Shown one piece after another: positions 7,297 through 15,504 of a stretch of DNA of 28,911 nt. The DNA lies in NCBI GenBank assembly GCA_002496955.1, contig DALZ01000092.1:8799-37709 (forward strand), given 5' to 3'. The stretch comes from Euryarchaeota archaeon UBA128 (GTDB lineage: Archaea; Thermoplasmatota; Poseidoniia; Poseidoniales; Poseidoniaceae). The notes beneath the pieces were generated by a model. The model was not told where the DNA came from and did not search any database. It was given only the letters and a program-made list of their open reading frames with translations. How positions within the stretch are numbered: the first letter of the stretch is position 1; each line of letters begins with the position of its first letter. The translations under genes and the position numbers were made by a program.

Positions 7297-8517
7297 TCAA
7301 CCAAATGCTTCGACGGCCTCTGTGAAAGTATCAGCGAAAAGATTTGCATCTTCCTCAGTATTGTAAAAGTATGCTGATGCTCTTAGTGATCCATTCGAAT
7401 GTCCGTGTGCATTAAACCATGAATGAACACAGTGTTGCCCACTTCTAACCATCACATTAGCGGCTTCGTCAAGTAGAATAGCAATATCATGGGAGGGTAA
7501 ATCGCCCATTAATATTGAACATATCCCTCCTCGCTGTTTGGCATCCTCTGGACCGATAATTTTTATAGAGTCTAAATGTTTTATTTTGTTTGTTATGATG
7601 CTATTTAGTCTAATCTCGTGTTCGTGAACGGCATTCATATCGAGTTTTGACAAATAATCAATGGCTTCTCCACTCGCTATCATGCCGGCAAAATTTCCAA
7701 GCCCGCCTTCGAATTTTGATGGTGGCGCTGCCCATTTGACTGAGTCATAATGCGAGGTTTGAACAGTCTGTCCACCAGACTGAATAGACCTTAACGATTC
7801 TAATAATTCGTAACGACCCCACAGCCCACCCATTCCTGAAGGACCACACATTTTATGGATTGAAAATGAGATGAAATCGATATCAAGATCTTGGACATCC
7901 ACGCGCATGTGAGGTGTTGATTGAGCTCCATCAACAGCAATAAGTGCATCATACTCATGAGTAATTTTGGCGATTTTTTTTATCGGAACAGAGATTCCGT
8001 CTAAATTACCAACATGGCTAAATGATACTAATTTTAACCGCTCTCCAACATCTTCACAGACTTGTTCAAAATTTTCTACATTGAAAGTGTTGTCAGGATT
8101 GGACTTTACAATGCGATGCTCTACACCCTTTTCCTCAACAAGTTGCAACCAAGGTACTAAGTTAGAATTGTGCTCTCGGTCGCCAGTAACAATAACATCA
8201 CCTTTTTGCCATGATATTCCCTTGGCAATTTGGTTTATGGAATGTGTTGCGTTTCTGGTAAAGACTACCTCATTGACCGAATTTGCATTGATGAATTTTG
8301 CAATCGTTTGTCTGGATTGTGCAACTAAACGCGATACTTGAGTTCCATAGCGATGGACGGATCGTCCACCACATCCCGGATACATGCTGTAGTAATCACT
8401 AATTGAGTTAATCACTGAGTCTGGCTTAAGGGTTACACATGCATTGTCGAGGTATGCTGGCGGTTGCTCGCCTCGCAAGGTAGGAAAGTCGTCGCGCAGA
8501 TGTGAGTACATCACCAT
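7297..8517 (-). CDS. Cysteine desulfurase, SufS/CsdA-like (class V aminotransferase fold)
   Basis: A PLP enzyme that takes sulfur from cysteine as an enzyme-bound persulfide for Fe-S or other thiolation pathways. It has 406 residues, the usual SufS length. His116 (DREHNSNLVPW) would stack on PLP. Asp196 and Gln199 (AVDGAQS) contact the cofactor, and Lys222 (SFSIHKMCGPSGMGGLWG) forms the Schiff base. Cys363 lies in the catalytic loop RSGQHCVHSWFN, matching the RxGxHC pattern of SufS. No SufU, SufBCD or IscU gene is in the window. The start ATGGTGATG at 8517 overlaps the end of the upstream membrane-protein gene by 7 bp; an ATG at 8511 would overlap by 1 bp (TGATG). A kynureninase-like or selenocysteine-lyase-like role is a less likely alternative. 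Confidence 0.92.
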   Translation of the reverse strand: MVMYSHLRDDFPTLRGEQPPAYLDNACVTLKPDSVINSISDYYSMYPGCGGRSVHRYGTQVSRLVAQSRQTIAKFINANSVNEVVFTRNATHSINQIAKGISWQKGDVIVTGDREHNSNLVPWLQLVEEKGVEHRIVKSNPDNTFNVENFEQVCEDVGERLKLVSFSHVGNLDGISVPIKKIAKITHEYDALIAVDGAQSTPHMRVDVQDLDIDFISFSIHKMCGPSGMGGLWGRYELLESLRSIQSGGQTVQTSHYDSVKWAAPPSKFEGGLGNFAGMIASGEAIDYLSKLDMNAVHEHEIRLNSIITNKIKHLDSIKIIGPEDAKQRGGICSILMGDLPSHDIAILLDEAANVMVRSGQHCVHSWFNAHGHSNGSLRASAYFYNTEEDANLFADTFTEAVEAFG

Positions 8518-9635
8518 GCCTCCGAATCAGGAATAGTATCAACATATGGAATGTTTGTGTTGCATGATTGACAATCAAAGCGAGACGGGAATTCTTTGTC
8601 ACAACCAGAACATACAGTGCCAATAACACCGCTAAATGTTTCACAGCCATGCTCTGGACAAGGAACCAAAATCTGACCATCCATTTCCATCTTTATCTCG
8701 ATAGGAACTGCACATTCTGGGCATTTTGCATCGGTAATAATATTCAATTGACCCTGTTTCATTTCAATCTCAGCAGTCAATGCTGCGGATGTACTTATTC
8801 TTGCATTATCACCTAACATTCGTTGAGGATACCAGATTATCATTAGAATTAACGGAACAACGATTATGCCAGAGAGTATGTGGGTAAATAACACAAGGTA
8901 TGACTCGTTATTTCTTGATGCGACAAAATTAATGCCACTCCACGCAGAGATGAAAGTTGTTAGGAACCAAACCAACAGCATTGAGCTCCAGCCACCGAGT
9001 GCGTGTTCGTGCATATCTCGCTCCATTATTCTGACGTCTTCATGAACATGATGAACTCGGACATGTAAATCTCTTGTGTCGGTCACCGCTTTCCAAAAAA
9101 AGTATGTAAAGAATATTACAACCAACATAATTAGAGTCCCATACATCATATCCGCTAGTGCTATGTCGGCAGGCCAGTTAGGATTTCCTTCATGGAAGAA
9201 GACATTGGCCATTACCATTCCATTCCAAATCAACATCATGGTTATTGAGTGAACCCGCATAACGGGAAATTCTACCCAAACAAAATAGAGAAACACTACC
9301 CACGCAACATTAGAAAGAAGCATTTGGAAAAACGAGAACGAACCTACCCCAAGTAATCCATCCATCCCAGTCGAAATTGTATCGCCACCAGATACGATAT
9401 CGCTAGATATCGCACCCAGAACAAAGGCAATAATTCCAAAACCTAACATAAAATAATTCGCTCGTTTCCAGTCGTGCCTGGCCAGTAATATCATGAATTT
9501 CCATTGTTTTCTTATCTCATCGATTTTATTGAAGATGGGGTGCGTGTCACCCATGTTGAATTTTAGTTTCATATCTCGAAGCCTAAACGGGATGTCGGTG
9601 GTGGTGTCTATCAACCCTCCAGACGGCTCGGTCAT
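8511..9635 (-). CDS. Unknown six-helix membrane protein with His-rich loop and C-terminal zinc ribbons
   Basis: Not assigned to a family I know. The 374 residues have about six transmembrane helices (near 60-76, 103-120, 127-147, 164-184, 216-236 and 248-268). Between helices 4 and 5 lies a His-rich loop (about 189-213) with H191, H195, H196, H198, H209 and H211. After the last helix a soluble tail holds four Cys pairs: CPEC (305-308), CPEHGC (326-331), CSGC (342-345) and CQSC (355-358), which would fit two zinc ribbons. The N-terminus has no signal peptide. It is the first gene of a leftward operon with a cysteine desulfurase and a subtilase, overlapping the former. A metal- or redox-responsive membrane factor is a guess. 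Confidence 0.8.
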   Translation of the reverse strand: MTEPSGGLIDTTTDIPFRLRDMKLKFNMGDTHPIFNKIDEIRKQWKFMILLARHDWKRANYFMLGFGIIAFVLGAISSDIVSGGDTISTGMDGLLGVGSFSFFQMLLSNVAWVVFLYFVWVEFPVMRVHSITMMLIWNGMVMANVFFHEGNPNWPADIALADMMYGTLIMLVVIFFTYFFWKAVTDTRDLHVRVHHVHEDVRIMERDMHEHALGGWSSMLLVWFLTTFISAWSGINFVASRNNESYLVLFTHILSGIIVVPLILMIIWYPQRMLGDNARISTSAALTAEIEMKQGQLNIITDAKCPECAVPIEIKMEMDGQILVPCPEHGCETFSGVIGTVCSGCDKEFPSRFDCQSCNTNIPYVDTIPDSEAW

Positions 9636-9703
9636 GGCTGACGCTAGTCAAATCACCTTTGAGTATTTTCGCTAGATTAAGTCGAAATGGTTGGGCGTGA
9701 ATG

Positions 9704-9708
9704 TTAAA
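9704..9708 (+). promoter_or_regulatory. Weak TATA-like element for tRNA-Ser
   Basis: TTAAA lies 26-30 bp before the 5' end of the tRNA-Ser gene, the expected place for an archaeal TATA box. The match is short. Confidence 0.3.
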
Positions 9709-9733
9709 CGCAGAATAGCCACCGCTGGGTTAG

Positions 9734-9819
9734 GCCGAGATCGCATAGCCTGGTAGTGCGCGCGACTGGAAATCGCGTGGGATCTTCCCTCGGGGGTTCA
9801 AATCCCTCTCTCGGCGCCA
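9734..9819 (+). tRNA. tRNA-Ser (anticodon GGA), CCA encoded
   Basis: A complete class II cloverleaf is visible. The acceptor stem is GCCGAGA (9734-9740) with TCTCGGC (9809-9815) and discriminator G9816. The anticodon stem CGCGA/TCGCG encloses loop CTGGAAA, with anticodon GGA at 9768-9770, reading UCC and UCU. A long variable arm (9778-9791) pairs GGGA with TCCC, as expected for serine. The T stem is GGGGG/CCCTC around TTCAAAT. The 3' CCA is encoded at 9817-9819, unlike the tRNA-Thr in this window. There is no intron. Confidence 0.96.
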
Positions 9820-9862
9820 GAACAATTTATTTCCATAACTATGACTTAGTAATATGTAGTAT

Positions 9863-10564
9863 CTACTCTTCTTGCGTTGCTGTTGAGTAGGATGAATTGC
9901 TCTGCGAGTGGTTTATGTATTCAACTAGTCCACTCGCCCCTCCGATTAATAAAGCAGTGCCAATCAAGATTAACACGATAGGCGCCAATCCCCAGAACAT
10001 ATACGTTTCTGGTGGTTCTGGTAACATGCGATTCCAAGTATATACGGAAAAAACAATAACTCCACCACCCGCACAGAAAAACAAGTTATGCGTCAATTTA
10101 TACACTTTACTTAGTGGAGACAACCAAGTCAGTAGACCAACAAATGATATGAATGTGCCAATTAAAATATAACTTTCAGTAATCTTGCCAGCCTCAGCAA
10201 AATTGTTCCAATGGCCACATATATCCTCGATTTCTTTTTCGGACGGATTATTGCGTTCCACATCAGATATTTCTTCTTGGCACTGAAGATATATGCGTTC
10301 TAAGCTTCCTTTCTGGTGACCATCACAAGAATAACCATCATCACCATCCGTCACAAATGTTTCTAATCCTATATCGGCATTTAGCGCGGAACACGGGGTC
10401 CACAGGCCATCGTAGTCGATATGTAATTTTAACCAGGAATCACTATCAATTGAACCTGGGATCAAAGCAAACATCGCGATGATTAATATCAACGCTGCTT
10501 TATGCCACCCTTGTTTGTTCAAACTTTCCTGACCTATGTCGGTGTCGGCTGTCCCGTCAACCAC
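9863..10564 (-). CDS. Four-helix membrane protein with a claudin/PMP22-like extracellular motif
   Basis: No known archaeal family is recognised. The 233 residues start at a GTG. The topology is helix 1 (about 22-38), a long outside loop (39-129), helices 2 (130-148) and 3 (160-176), a short loop, helix 4 (190-213) and a polar Ser-rich tail. The loop begins with W44 and then has GLW (53-55), C58 and C80. This is the W-(n)-GLW-x2-C-(n)-C order of eukaryotic claudin and PMP22 proteins, in the same position just after helix 1. Two more Cys (C95, C116) follow, so two disulfides are possible. The C58-C80 spacing is longer than in claudins. It lies between tRNA-Ser and tRNA-Thr, with its own possible TATA box at 10620-10627. 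Confidence 0.75.
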   Translation of the reverse strand: MVDGTADTDIGQESLNKQGWHKAALILIIAMFALIPGSIDSDSWLKLHIDYDGLWTPCSALNADIGLETFVTDGDDGYSCDGHQKGSLERIYLQCQEEISDVERNNPSEKEIEDICGHWNNFAEAGKITESYILIGTFISFVGLLTWLSPLSKVYKLTHNLFFCAGGGVIVFSVYTWNRMLPEPPETYMFWGLAPIVLILIGTALLIGGASGLVEYINHSQSNSSYSTATQEE

Positions 10565-10619
10565 AAAAGTGTTTTAGAAATTGGTCAAATTAAGTTTGTG
10601 CCGCCGCGTTCTTTGATGT

Positions 10620-10627
10620 GATATAAT
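10620..10627 (-). promoter_or_regulatory. TATA-like element for the 9863-10564 gene
   Basis: Read on the minus strand this is ATTATATC, about 56 bp before the GTG start at 10564. A transcription start near 10595 would leave a leader of about 30 nt. The gene could also be read from the tRNA-Thr promoter upstream. Confidence 0.35.
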
Positions 10628-10660
10628 GAGGATAAGCAAGTTAGGTTGCGTAGGATTAAG

Positions 10661-10732
10661 AGCCACTGGCGAGATTTGAACTCGCGACCTCCTCATTACC
10701 AATGAGGTGCTATACCCCTAAGCCACAGTGGC
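10661..10732 (-). tRNA. tRNA-Thr (anticodon GGT)
   Basis: On the minus strand the acceptor stem is GCCACTG (10732-10726) with CAGTGGC (10668-10662). The discriminator base at 10661 is U, the archaeal tRNA-Thr identity base. The anticodon stem CCTCA/TGAGG encloses TTGGTAA, with anticodon GGT at 10700-10698, reading ACC and ACU. The T loop is TTCAAAT. No CCA is encoded and no intron is present. Confidence 0.96.
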
Positions 10733-10755
10733 GTATTTCTGCCGACTTGCATGAT

Positions 10756-10763
10756 GATTATAA
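10756..10763 (-). promoter_or_regulatory. TATA box of tRNA-Thr
   Basis: TTATAATC on the minus strand lies 24-31 bp before the first base of tRNA-Thr (10732), which is exactly the spacing of archaeal TATA boxes. Confidence 0.55.
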
Positions 10764-10854
10764 CGCTTCGTTAGATATATCTACTGATAAAATCACTATT
10801 TGGGACAAAATTTATCCTCAAAGATTAATAATCTATTTTTAGGATTGTATGCCA

Positions 10855-10870
10855 AGGAAGGGAACTTCCT
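10855..10870 (+). other. Leader hairpin with GGAA tetraloop
   Basis: AGGAAG (10855-10860) pairs perfectly with CTTCCT (10865-10870) around a GGAA loop, a GNRA-class tetraloop. It ends 13 nt before the ATG of the coiled-coil microprotein gene, so it would lie in that gene's leader. A 13-nt palindrome (AGATTAATAATCT, 10822-10834) with a T-run lies just upstream, in the region where a promoter would be expected. Confidence 0.4.
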
Positions 10871-10883
10871 AAGATGGGATTTG

Positions 10884-11069
10884 ATGGGAAATAATAACGA
10901 CAGTAAATCAGAAATGAAACAGAGAATGAAAGAGTTACAAACACAAGTTGACGAGTTAAAAGATTTAGTTAACACTTTACTTAGCGTAATATGTGAAGAA
11001 CCTGATGGTGTGCATACTGGAGCAGCTCCAACCATTCCGGGTCAATCGCACACAAAATTTTGTATGTAG
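10884..11069 (+). CDS. Small coiled-coil protein (61 residues), unknown function
   Basis: From the ATG at 10884 the reading frame gives 61 residues. About residues 5-35 are a charged heptad-like helix (SKSEMKQRMKELQTQVDELK, then DLVNTLL), which predicts a short coiled coil. The tail carries two Cys and small residues. The frame is open to a TTG at 10800, but the upstream part is not protein-like. The stop TAG (11067-11069) abuts the rtcB stop codon with no gap, as at four other convergent junctions in this window, which supports a real gene. Partners are unknown. Confidence 0.5.
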   Translation: MGNNNDSKSEMKQRMKELQTQVDELKDLVNTLLSVICEEPDGVHTGAAPTIPGQSHTKFCM

Positions 11070-12545
11070 TTATCCCTTAATTACTACATTAGGCACCATT
11101 CTTGCAACTGGACGCGCGAGTCCTGCTCTGCTTGTTAAATCAATAACCTCATCGACATTTTTGTATGCTTCTGGCGCCTCTTCAGACAATATATTTGGGG
11201 TTGATGCGTGTATTCTGATGCCGGATTGTTCTAACTTCAATTGCATTTTTTTACCATCAATGGTTTGCTTAGCTTTGGTTCTTGACAATGCTCTTCCGGC
11301 GCCATGGCAAGATGAGCCAAAAGCCTGGTTTTGGCCCTTTATTGGTCCAGCCATAATCCACGAACCTGTACCCATATCTCCAGGAACAAGAACCGGCTGG
11401 CCGGTTTTCTCAAAGTTGCTTTTTATTAGCCCACTGTCGCCGGCAAATGCTCTTGTTGCACCTTTTCTGTGAACTGCACACTGACAATTCTTCCCGTGGA
11501 TGCGGTGAGTCTCAAGTTTGGCAATGTTGTGTGATACATCATATAGTGTTCTAGCTTCCCCATCAGCACCCATCTCTAAACGTAATACTTCACGCAGCCG
11601 GTGTGTAAGTGCGCTCCTATTGGCGAAGGCAAAATTTGCCGCTGCATTCATTTCTTCCAGGTAATGTTGACCTTCTCTTGAGTGAATTGGTGCGCATGCC
11701 AATTGCCGGTCAGATAGGGTAAAATCATACTCATCAGCATACCAACCTCTATTATGTCGCCGATATTTCTGTTCTAATCTTCTTGAATGTTCGCTGCATA
11801 CTTGATGTCCGAGGCCTCTACTTCCAGAGTGAATCATGGCAAGTAACTGTCCTTCATACAACCCCCATAGCTTCGCTGTTTTTTCATCAGCCAGTTTTTC
11901 TACGGTTTGTAATTCCAGAAAATGATTGCCACTCCCTAGGGTGCCAAGTGCGCGCATGCCTCTCTCTAGAGCTCTACTAGAAAGTTCGGCATCATTGGCT
12001 TCCAATAGCCCATTTGATTCTAGAGCAGGTAAGTCTTCATCAAAACCTATTCCCATCTCAACTGCAGCTTGGGCACCCCCCACAGCCAAGTGTTTTATTT
12101 GGTCTAGGTTTATTTCAAGACCACCTTTGCCCGAGGCACCAGCAGGAATTCTACCGGCAATCCTACCACCGAGTTTTTTGATGTTTGGCACATCATCGAT
12201 CGTTGCATCTAATGCCAAGACTCGTACTCCACAGTTTATGTCGAAACCCACCGCACCGGGCGAAATTGCCCCTCCATTTTCACCGTGATCAACATCCGTT
12301 GCTATTACCCCTCCGATGGGCAGGCCATATCCGAAATGCCAGTCAGCCATCGCCCATGCCTCTCCAACAATGCCGGGCATTTCAGCAGCATTGACTAATT
12401 GTTCTGGGCCCCGGTCGTCGATATGGTTGTTGAAGTGTGCTTGGTCTGTAACAATTCTAGCATCAACTTTCATGTTATTATGGGCTGCTATGCGAATTGT
12501 CCCATCTGCCTCCGCTGTAAGGTGGTCTCGCCACTCATCGCCCAC
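11070..12545 (-). CDS. rtcB: RNA-splicing ligase RtcB
   Basis: GTP- and Mn-dependent ligase that joins 2',3'-cyclic phosphate or 3'-phosphate ends to 5'-OH ends; in archaea it seals tRNA exons after intron removal and repairs RNA. The 491 residues match the archaeal length without an intein. Metal and active-site blocks are in order: GFDINCGVR with C105, GSGNHFLE with N207 and H208, MIHSGSRGLGHQ with H239, YDVSHNIAK with H339, and SSCHGAGR with H414, the residue expected to be guanylylated. The end is the usual ARPVARMVPNVVIKG. Its archease partner is not in the window. It is divergent from alaS over 109 bp and convergent with the coiled-coil gene with no gap. Confidence 0.97.
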   Translation of the reverse strand: MGDEWRDHLTAEADGTIRIAAHNNMKVDARIVTDQAHFNNHIDDRGPEQLVNAAEMPGIVGEAWAMADWHFGYGLPIGGVIATDVDHGENGGAISPGAVGFDINCGVRVLALDATIDDVPNIKKLGGRIAGRIPAGASGKGGLEINLDQIKHLAVGGAQAAVEMGIGFDEDLPALESNGLLEANDAELSSRALERGMRALGTLGSGNHFLELQTVEKLADEKTAKLWGLYEGQLLAMIHSGSRGLGHQVCSEHSRRLEQKYRRHNRGWYADEYDFTLSDRQLACAPIHSREGQHYLEEMNAAANFAFANRSALTHRLREVLRLEMGADGEARTLYDVSHNIAKLETHRIHGKNCQCAVHRKGATRAFAGDSGLIKSNFEKTGQPVLVPGDMGTGSWIMAGPIKGQNQAFGSSCHGAGRALSRTKAKQTIDGKKMQLKLEQSGIRIHASTPNILSEEAPEAYKNVDEVIDLTSRAGLARPVARMVPNVVIKG

Positions 12546-12654
12546 GCCTTCCGGTTCACGGTTATACCTTTGAGGATTGTCGTTAATTTACCAATGGAGT
12601 CGCAGGGTTCAAGTCATTGATTATGTTCGGTAACTCATAAGGTGGCTTACAATA

Positions 12655-15504
12655 ATGGCGCTGGCTCCAATTGATTTAGCGGTCTTCCATGATAACGGCT
12701 TTATCAGGAAACAGTGTCGAGTAACCAATCTATGGTTTTGGACTGCGGAACACAATAGGGAAACATGCGGCGATACTAGTGAAGACGAGTATACCTTCAT
12801 TGGTAATCCGCTAATTAGTGGTTTTTCTATGCGAGGTAAGGCTTTGAAAGATGCAATGAGAGAAGCATTCCTGAACTTTTTTGAAAATGATGAACATACA
12901 AGAATTGAACCATATCCGATATTGGCTCGTTGGCGGGATGATATCCACCTTACTATTGCATCCATAGCCGATTTTCAACCTCATGTAACCAGTGGCATGG
13001 TAGAGCCTCCAGCAAATCCGCTTACAATTTCTCAACCATGCATCAGGTTGACCGATGTCGACGCAGTTGGTCGCAGTGGACGTCATCTCACTACTTTTGA
13101 AATGATGGCTCACCACGTGTTTAACCGACCAGATGAGGGAAAGATGTTTTACTGGATGGAAGAATGTGTCAGATACTGTCACAAAATGCTAACAGAAACC
13201 TTCGGGATTGATGCCAACCAGATTACATACGTCGAAAATCCATGGTGCGGTGGCGGCAATGCCGGGCCGGCTGTTGAGGTTATTGTTGGCGGTCTAGAAC
13301 TTGCAACACTCGTATTTATGAATCTTGAAGAAGCAGATGATGGCGAAATAGAGATTAAGGGTGACAAATATCGTGAAATGCCGCTACAAATTATTGATAC
13401 TGGATACGGATTAGAGCGATTTTGTTGGGCGGCAGCGGGGACTCCTACCATTTATGAGGCAATATATCCGGAAACTGTTGACTGGCTAAAGAACCTGTCG
13501 GGATTTTATAGTATCACAGAACAGTGGCCAAGCTTAGATTTGGCAACAATTCTCGGCGAAATGAGTCGATTAAACGGCATCATGAATATTGAAGTCGGAG
13601 TTGATGGCGATGAATTAACGACGCTTTTCATTAACAAACTAAGTGAACGAGGAATTAAACTTACTACTGAACAATTTAACAGTATAACCGACCCATTAGC
13701 GCGTATTTATGCAATACCGGACCATTTACACGCATTGTGCAATATGCTCGGCGATGGCCTTGTGCCGTCTAATGCAAAGGCTGGATATCTGGCGCGTATG
13801 CTAGCACGTAGAACTCTGAGAATGCGCGATGAGCTTGGTATAGACGTGTCGCTTGCCGAATTGATTCAACACCACATTGAGATTAATTTAGGCAATAAGA
13901 CAATGAAGCAAACCCATGATGGCATCGCAACAATTTGCAGGCTTGAAGAAGAGAAATACGCTGAGATGCTGCGAAAAGGTGAGCAAGTTATCAAAACAAT
14001 GCTCAATTCTACCGATAAATCTGCTACTGTTATCGCTGACGAGTTGTTGTTCTCACTCAATGATTCGCACGGTATTGCCCCAGAAATGGCTATATCTTTA
14101 GCCCGAAAATCCGGTTGGAAGCATACAACATTGCGTAGTGGTTTTACTGCAGAATTAGCTGAGAGGCATGCAAGGATGGCTAAAGAGGCGGCAATAGAAA
14201 ATGTGAAACAAGAATCAATGTCGGGAATTTCAAGTTTGCCACCAACCAATCCACTATATTACGACAATGTATACCAGGCTGAATTCGATGCTAGTGTGTT
14301 ACACTGTGAAGCACTATCCGGCGATGACTTACCTGACGGAGCAACGCATGGAATCGTCTTAGACAGAACCTGTTTCTATCCAGAGGGCGGTGGCCAAGAA
14401 GCAGATTTTGGCACCCTTTCGACAGATTCTGTTCATTGTCGTGTGCTTGATACTCGAAGGATAGATGGCCGTATTGTTCATATCACTGATGCACCACTAA
14501 ACAACGGCGATGTTGTTCATGGTAGTTTAGATTGGAACCGCAGAAAGCAGTTGATGGATCACCACACATCTGTGCATATTATTGGCGGCGCTGCTCGACG
14601 AATTCTTGGCCCTCACATATATCAGGCTGGGTCAAATAAATCTGCTGATTCAGCGAGGTTAGACATAACGCACTATAACCGATTGACTAGAAGTGATCTC
14701 GACGCTATAGAGAAAATGGCCAACGATGTGATTGTCCAAGTTCCAAAGACCGAAAAAACAGTACTCAATCGAAAGGATGCAGACCGAAAGCATGGGTTTG
14801 ATCTGTACCAAGGTGGGGCACCAAAGGGAGCGACAATTCGAGTATTAAGAATCTCAGATCACGATATCCAAGCCTGTGGGGGGACGCATCATGATGAATT
14901 AGGCCAAATTGGTTCAATCAGGTTGGTCCGCTCAACCGCAGTTCAAGATGGTGTAGAAAGATTACATATCGTTGCAGGACAGGCTGCATTAGACTACGCA
15001 AGGGATCAGGACGGGATACTCCGGCAGACCAGCAATGTATTTGGCGTCAGTATCAATGATGTGCCAAGAACTGCGGAGCGTTTCTTCGCAGAATGGAAGG
15101 AGCAAAGAAAGCGAATCGAGCAACTGGAAGCAGAGATTGTGCGACTGAAAACCACCGGCGGTGATGATAATACATTCACACAGGACGGCGTTAGAGTGGT
15201 GATAATGGAAGCTGATGGCGGTCTGAAAAATATGTCAAGGATGCTTAAAGAATTGACTCTGGATTCAAATAAGCCAACTCTTGCAATCTTGGGTTCAAGG
15301 GACGGCGGCGGTAAACTGATGGTGGCAACTACTGAAAATTCACTTGCTAGTCAGCGGTATGATGCGATTGAAATTCTTAATTCTATTATAGTGCACATCG
15401 CTGGTGGTGGTGGAGGTAGACCAACATTTGCTCAGGGTGGCGGTTCAAAACCCGAGGGGTTGACTGATTGTCTAGACGCAGCTAAGCAATTAATTGGTCT
15501 TTAA
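12655..15504 (+). CDS. alaS: Alanyl-tRNA synthetase (archaeal type)
   Basis: Class II synthetase that charges tRNA-Ala and clears mischarged Ser and Gly. The 949 residues include the N-terminal archaeal signature (FIRKQCRVTNLWFWT, about 16-30) before the catalytic domain, with motif regions such as MAHHVFNRP and the RFCWAA block following DTGYGLE. The editing domain has zinc ligands H637 and H641 (HHTSVHIIGGAARRILG) and C741 and H745 (CGGTHHDELGQIGSI). The C-terminal C-Ala domain ends with a GGGGGRPTFAQGGG glycine-rich segment and a final helix. An SD-like GGTGG lies about 9 nt before the ATG. It is divergent from rtcB, and its stop overlaps the Nudix gene stop (shared TTAA). Confidence 0.97.
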   Translation: MALAPIDLAVFHDNGFIRKQCRVTNLWFWTAEHNRETCGDTSEDEYTFIGNPLISGFSMRGKALKDAMREAFLNFFENDEHTRIEPYPILARWRDDIHLTIASIADFQPHVTSGMVEPPANPLTISQPCIRLTDVDAVGRSGRHLTTFEMMAHHVFNRPDEGKMFYWMEECVRYCHKMLTETFGIDANQITYVENPWCGGGNAGPAVEVIVGGLELATLVFMNLEEADDGEIEIKGDKYREMPLQIIDTGYGLERFCWAAAGTPTIYEAIYPETVDWLKNLSGFYSITEQWPSLDLATILGEMSRLNGIMNIEVGVDGDELTTLFINKLSERGIKLTTEQFNSITDPLARIYAIPDHLHALCNMLGDGLVPSNAKAGYLARMLARRTLRMRDELGIDVSLAELIQHHIEINLGNKTMKQTHDGIATICRLEEEKYAEMLRKGEQVIKTMLNSTDKSATVIADELLFSLNDSHGIAPEMAISLARKSGWKHTTLRSGFTAELAERHARMAKEAAIENVKQESMSGISSLPPTNPLYYDNVYQAEFDASVLHCEALSGDDLPDGATHGIVLDRTCFYPEGGGQEADFGTLSTDSVHCRVLDTRRIDGRIVHITDAPLNNGDVVHGSLDWNRRKQLMDHHTSVHIIGGAARRILGPHIYQAGSNKSADSARLDITHYNRLTRSDLDAIEKMANDVIVQVPKTEKTVLNRKDADRKHGFDLYQGGAPKGATIRVLRISDHDIQACGGTHHDELGQIGSIRLVRSTAVQDGVERLHIVAGQAALDYARDQDGILRQTSNVFGVSINDVPRTAERFFAEWKEQRKRIEQLEAEIVRLKTTGGDDNTFTQDGVRVVIMEADGGLKNMSRMLKELTLDSNKPTLAILGSRDGGGKLMVATTENSLASQRYDAIEILNSIIVHIAGGGGGRPTFAQGGGSKPEGLTDCLDAAKQLIGL

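Noticed and set aside
9395..9412. Perfect inverted repeat CGATATC-GCTA-GATATCG
   Set aside because: It lies inside the coding sequence of the six-helix membrane protein, in an outside loop with repeated Ser/Asp/Ile codons, and has no promoter nearby. Likely chance.
11070..12545. Intein in RtcB
   Set aside because: Archaeal RtcB often carries an intein, but all catalytic blocks are continuous and the length (491) is that of the mature protein.
12608..12620. GGGTTCAAGTC resembling a tRNA T-arm between rtcB and alaS
   Set aside because: No acceptor or anticodon stem can be built around it in the 109-bp intergenic region.
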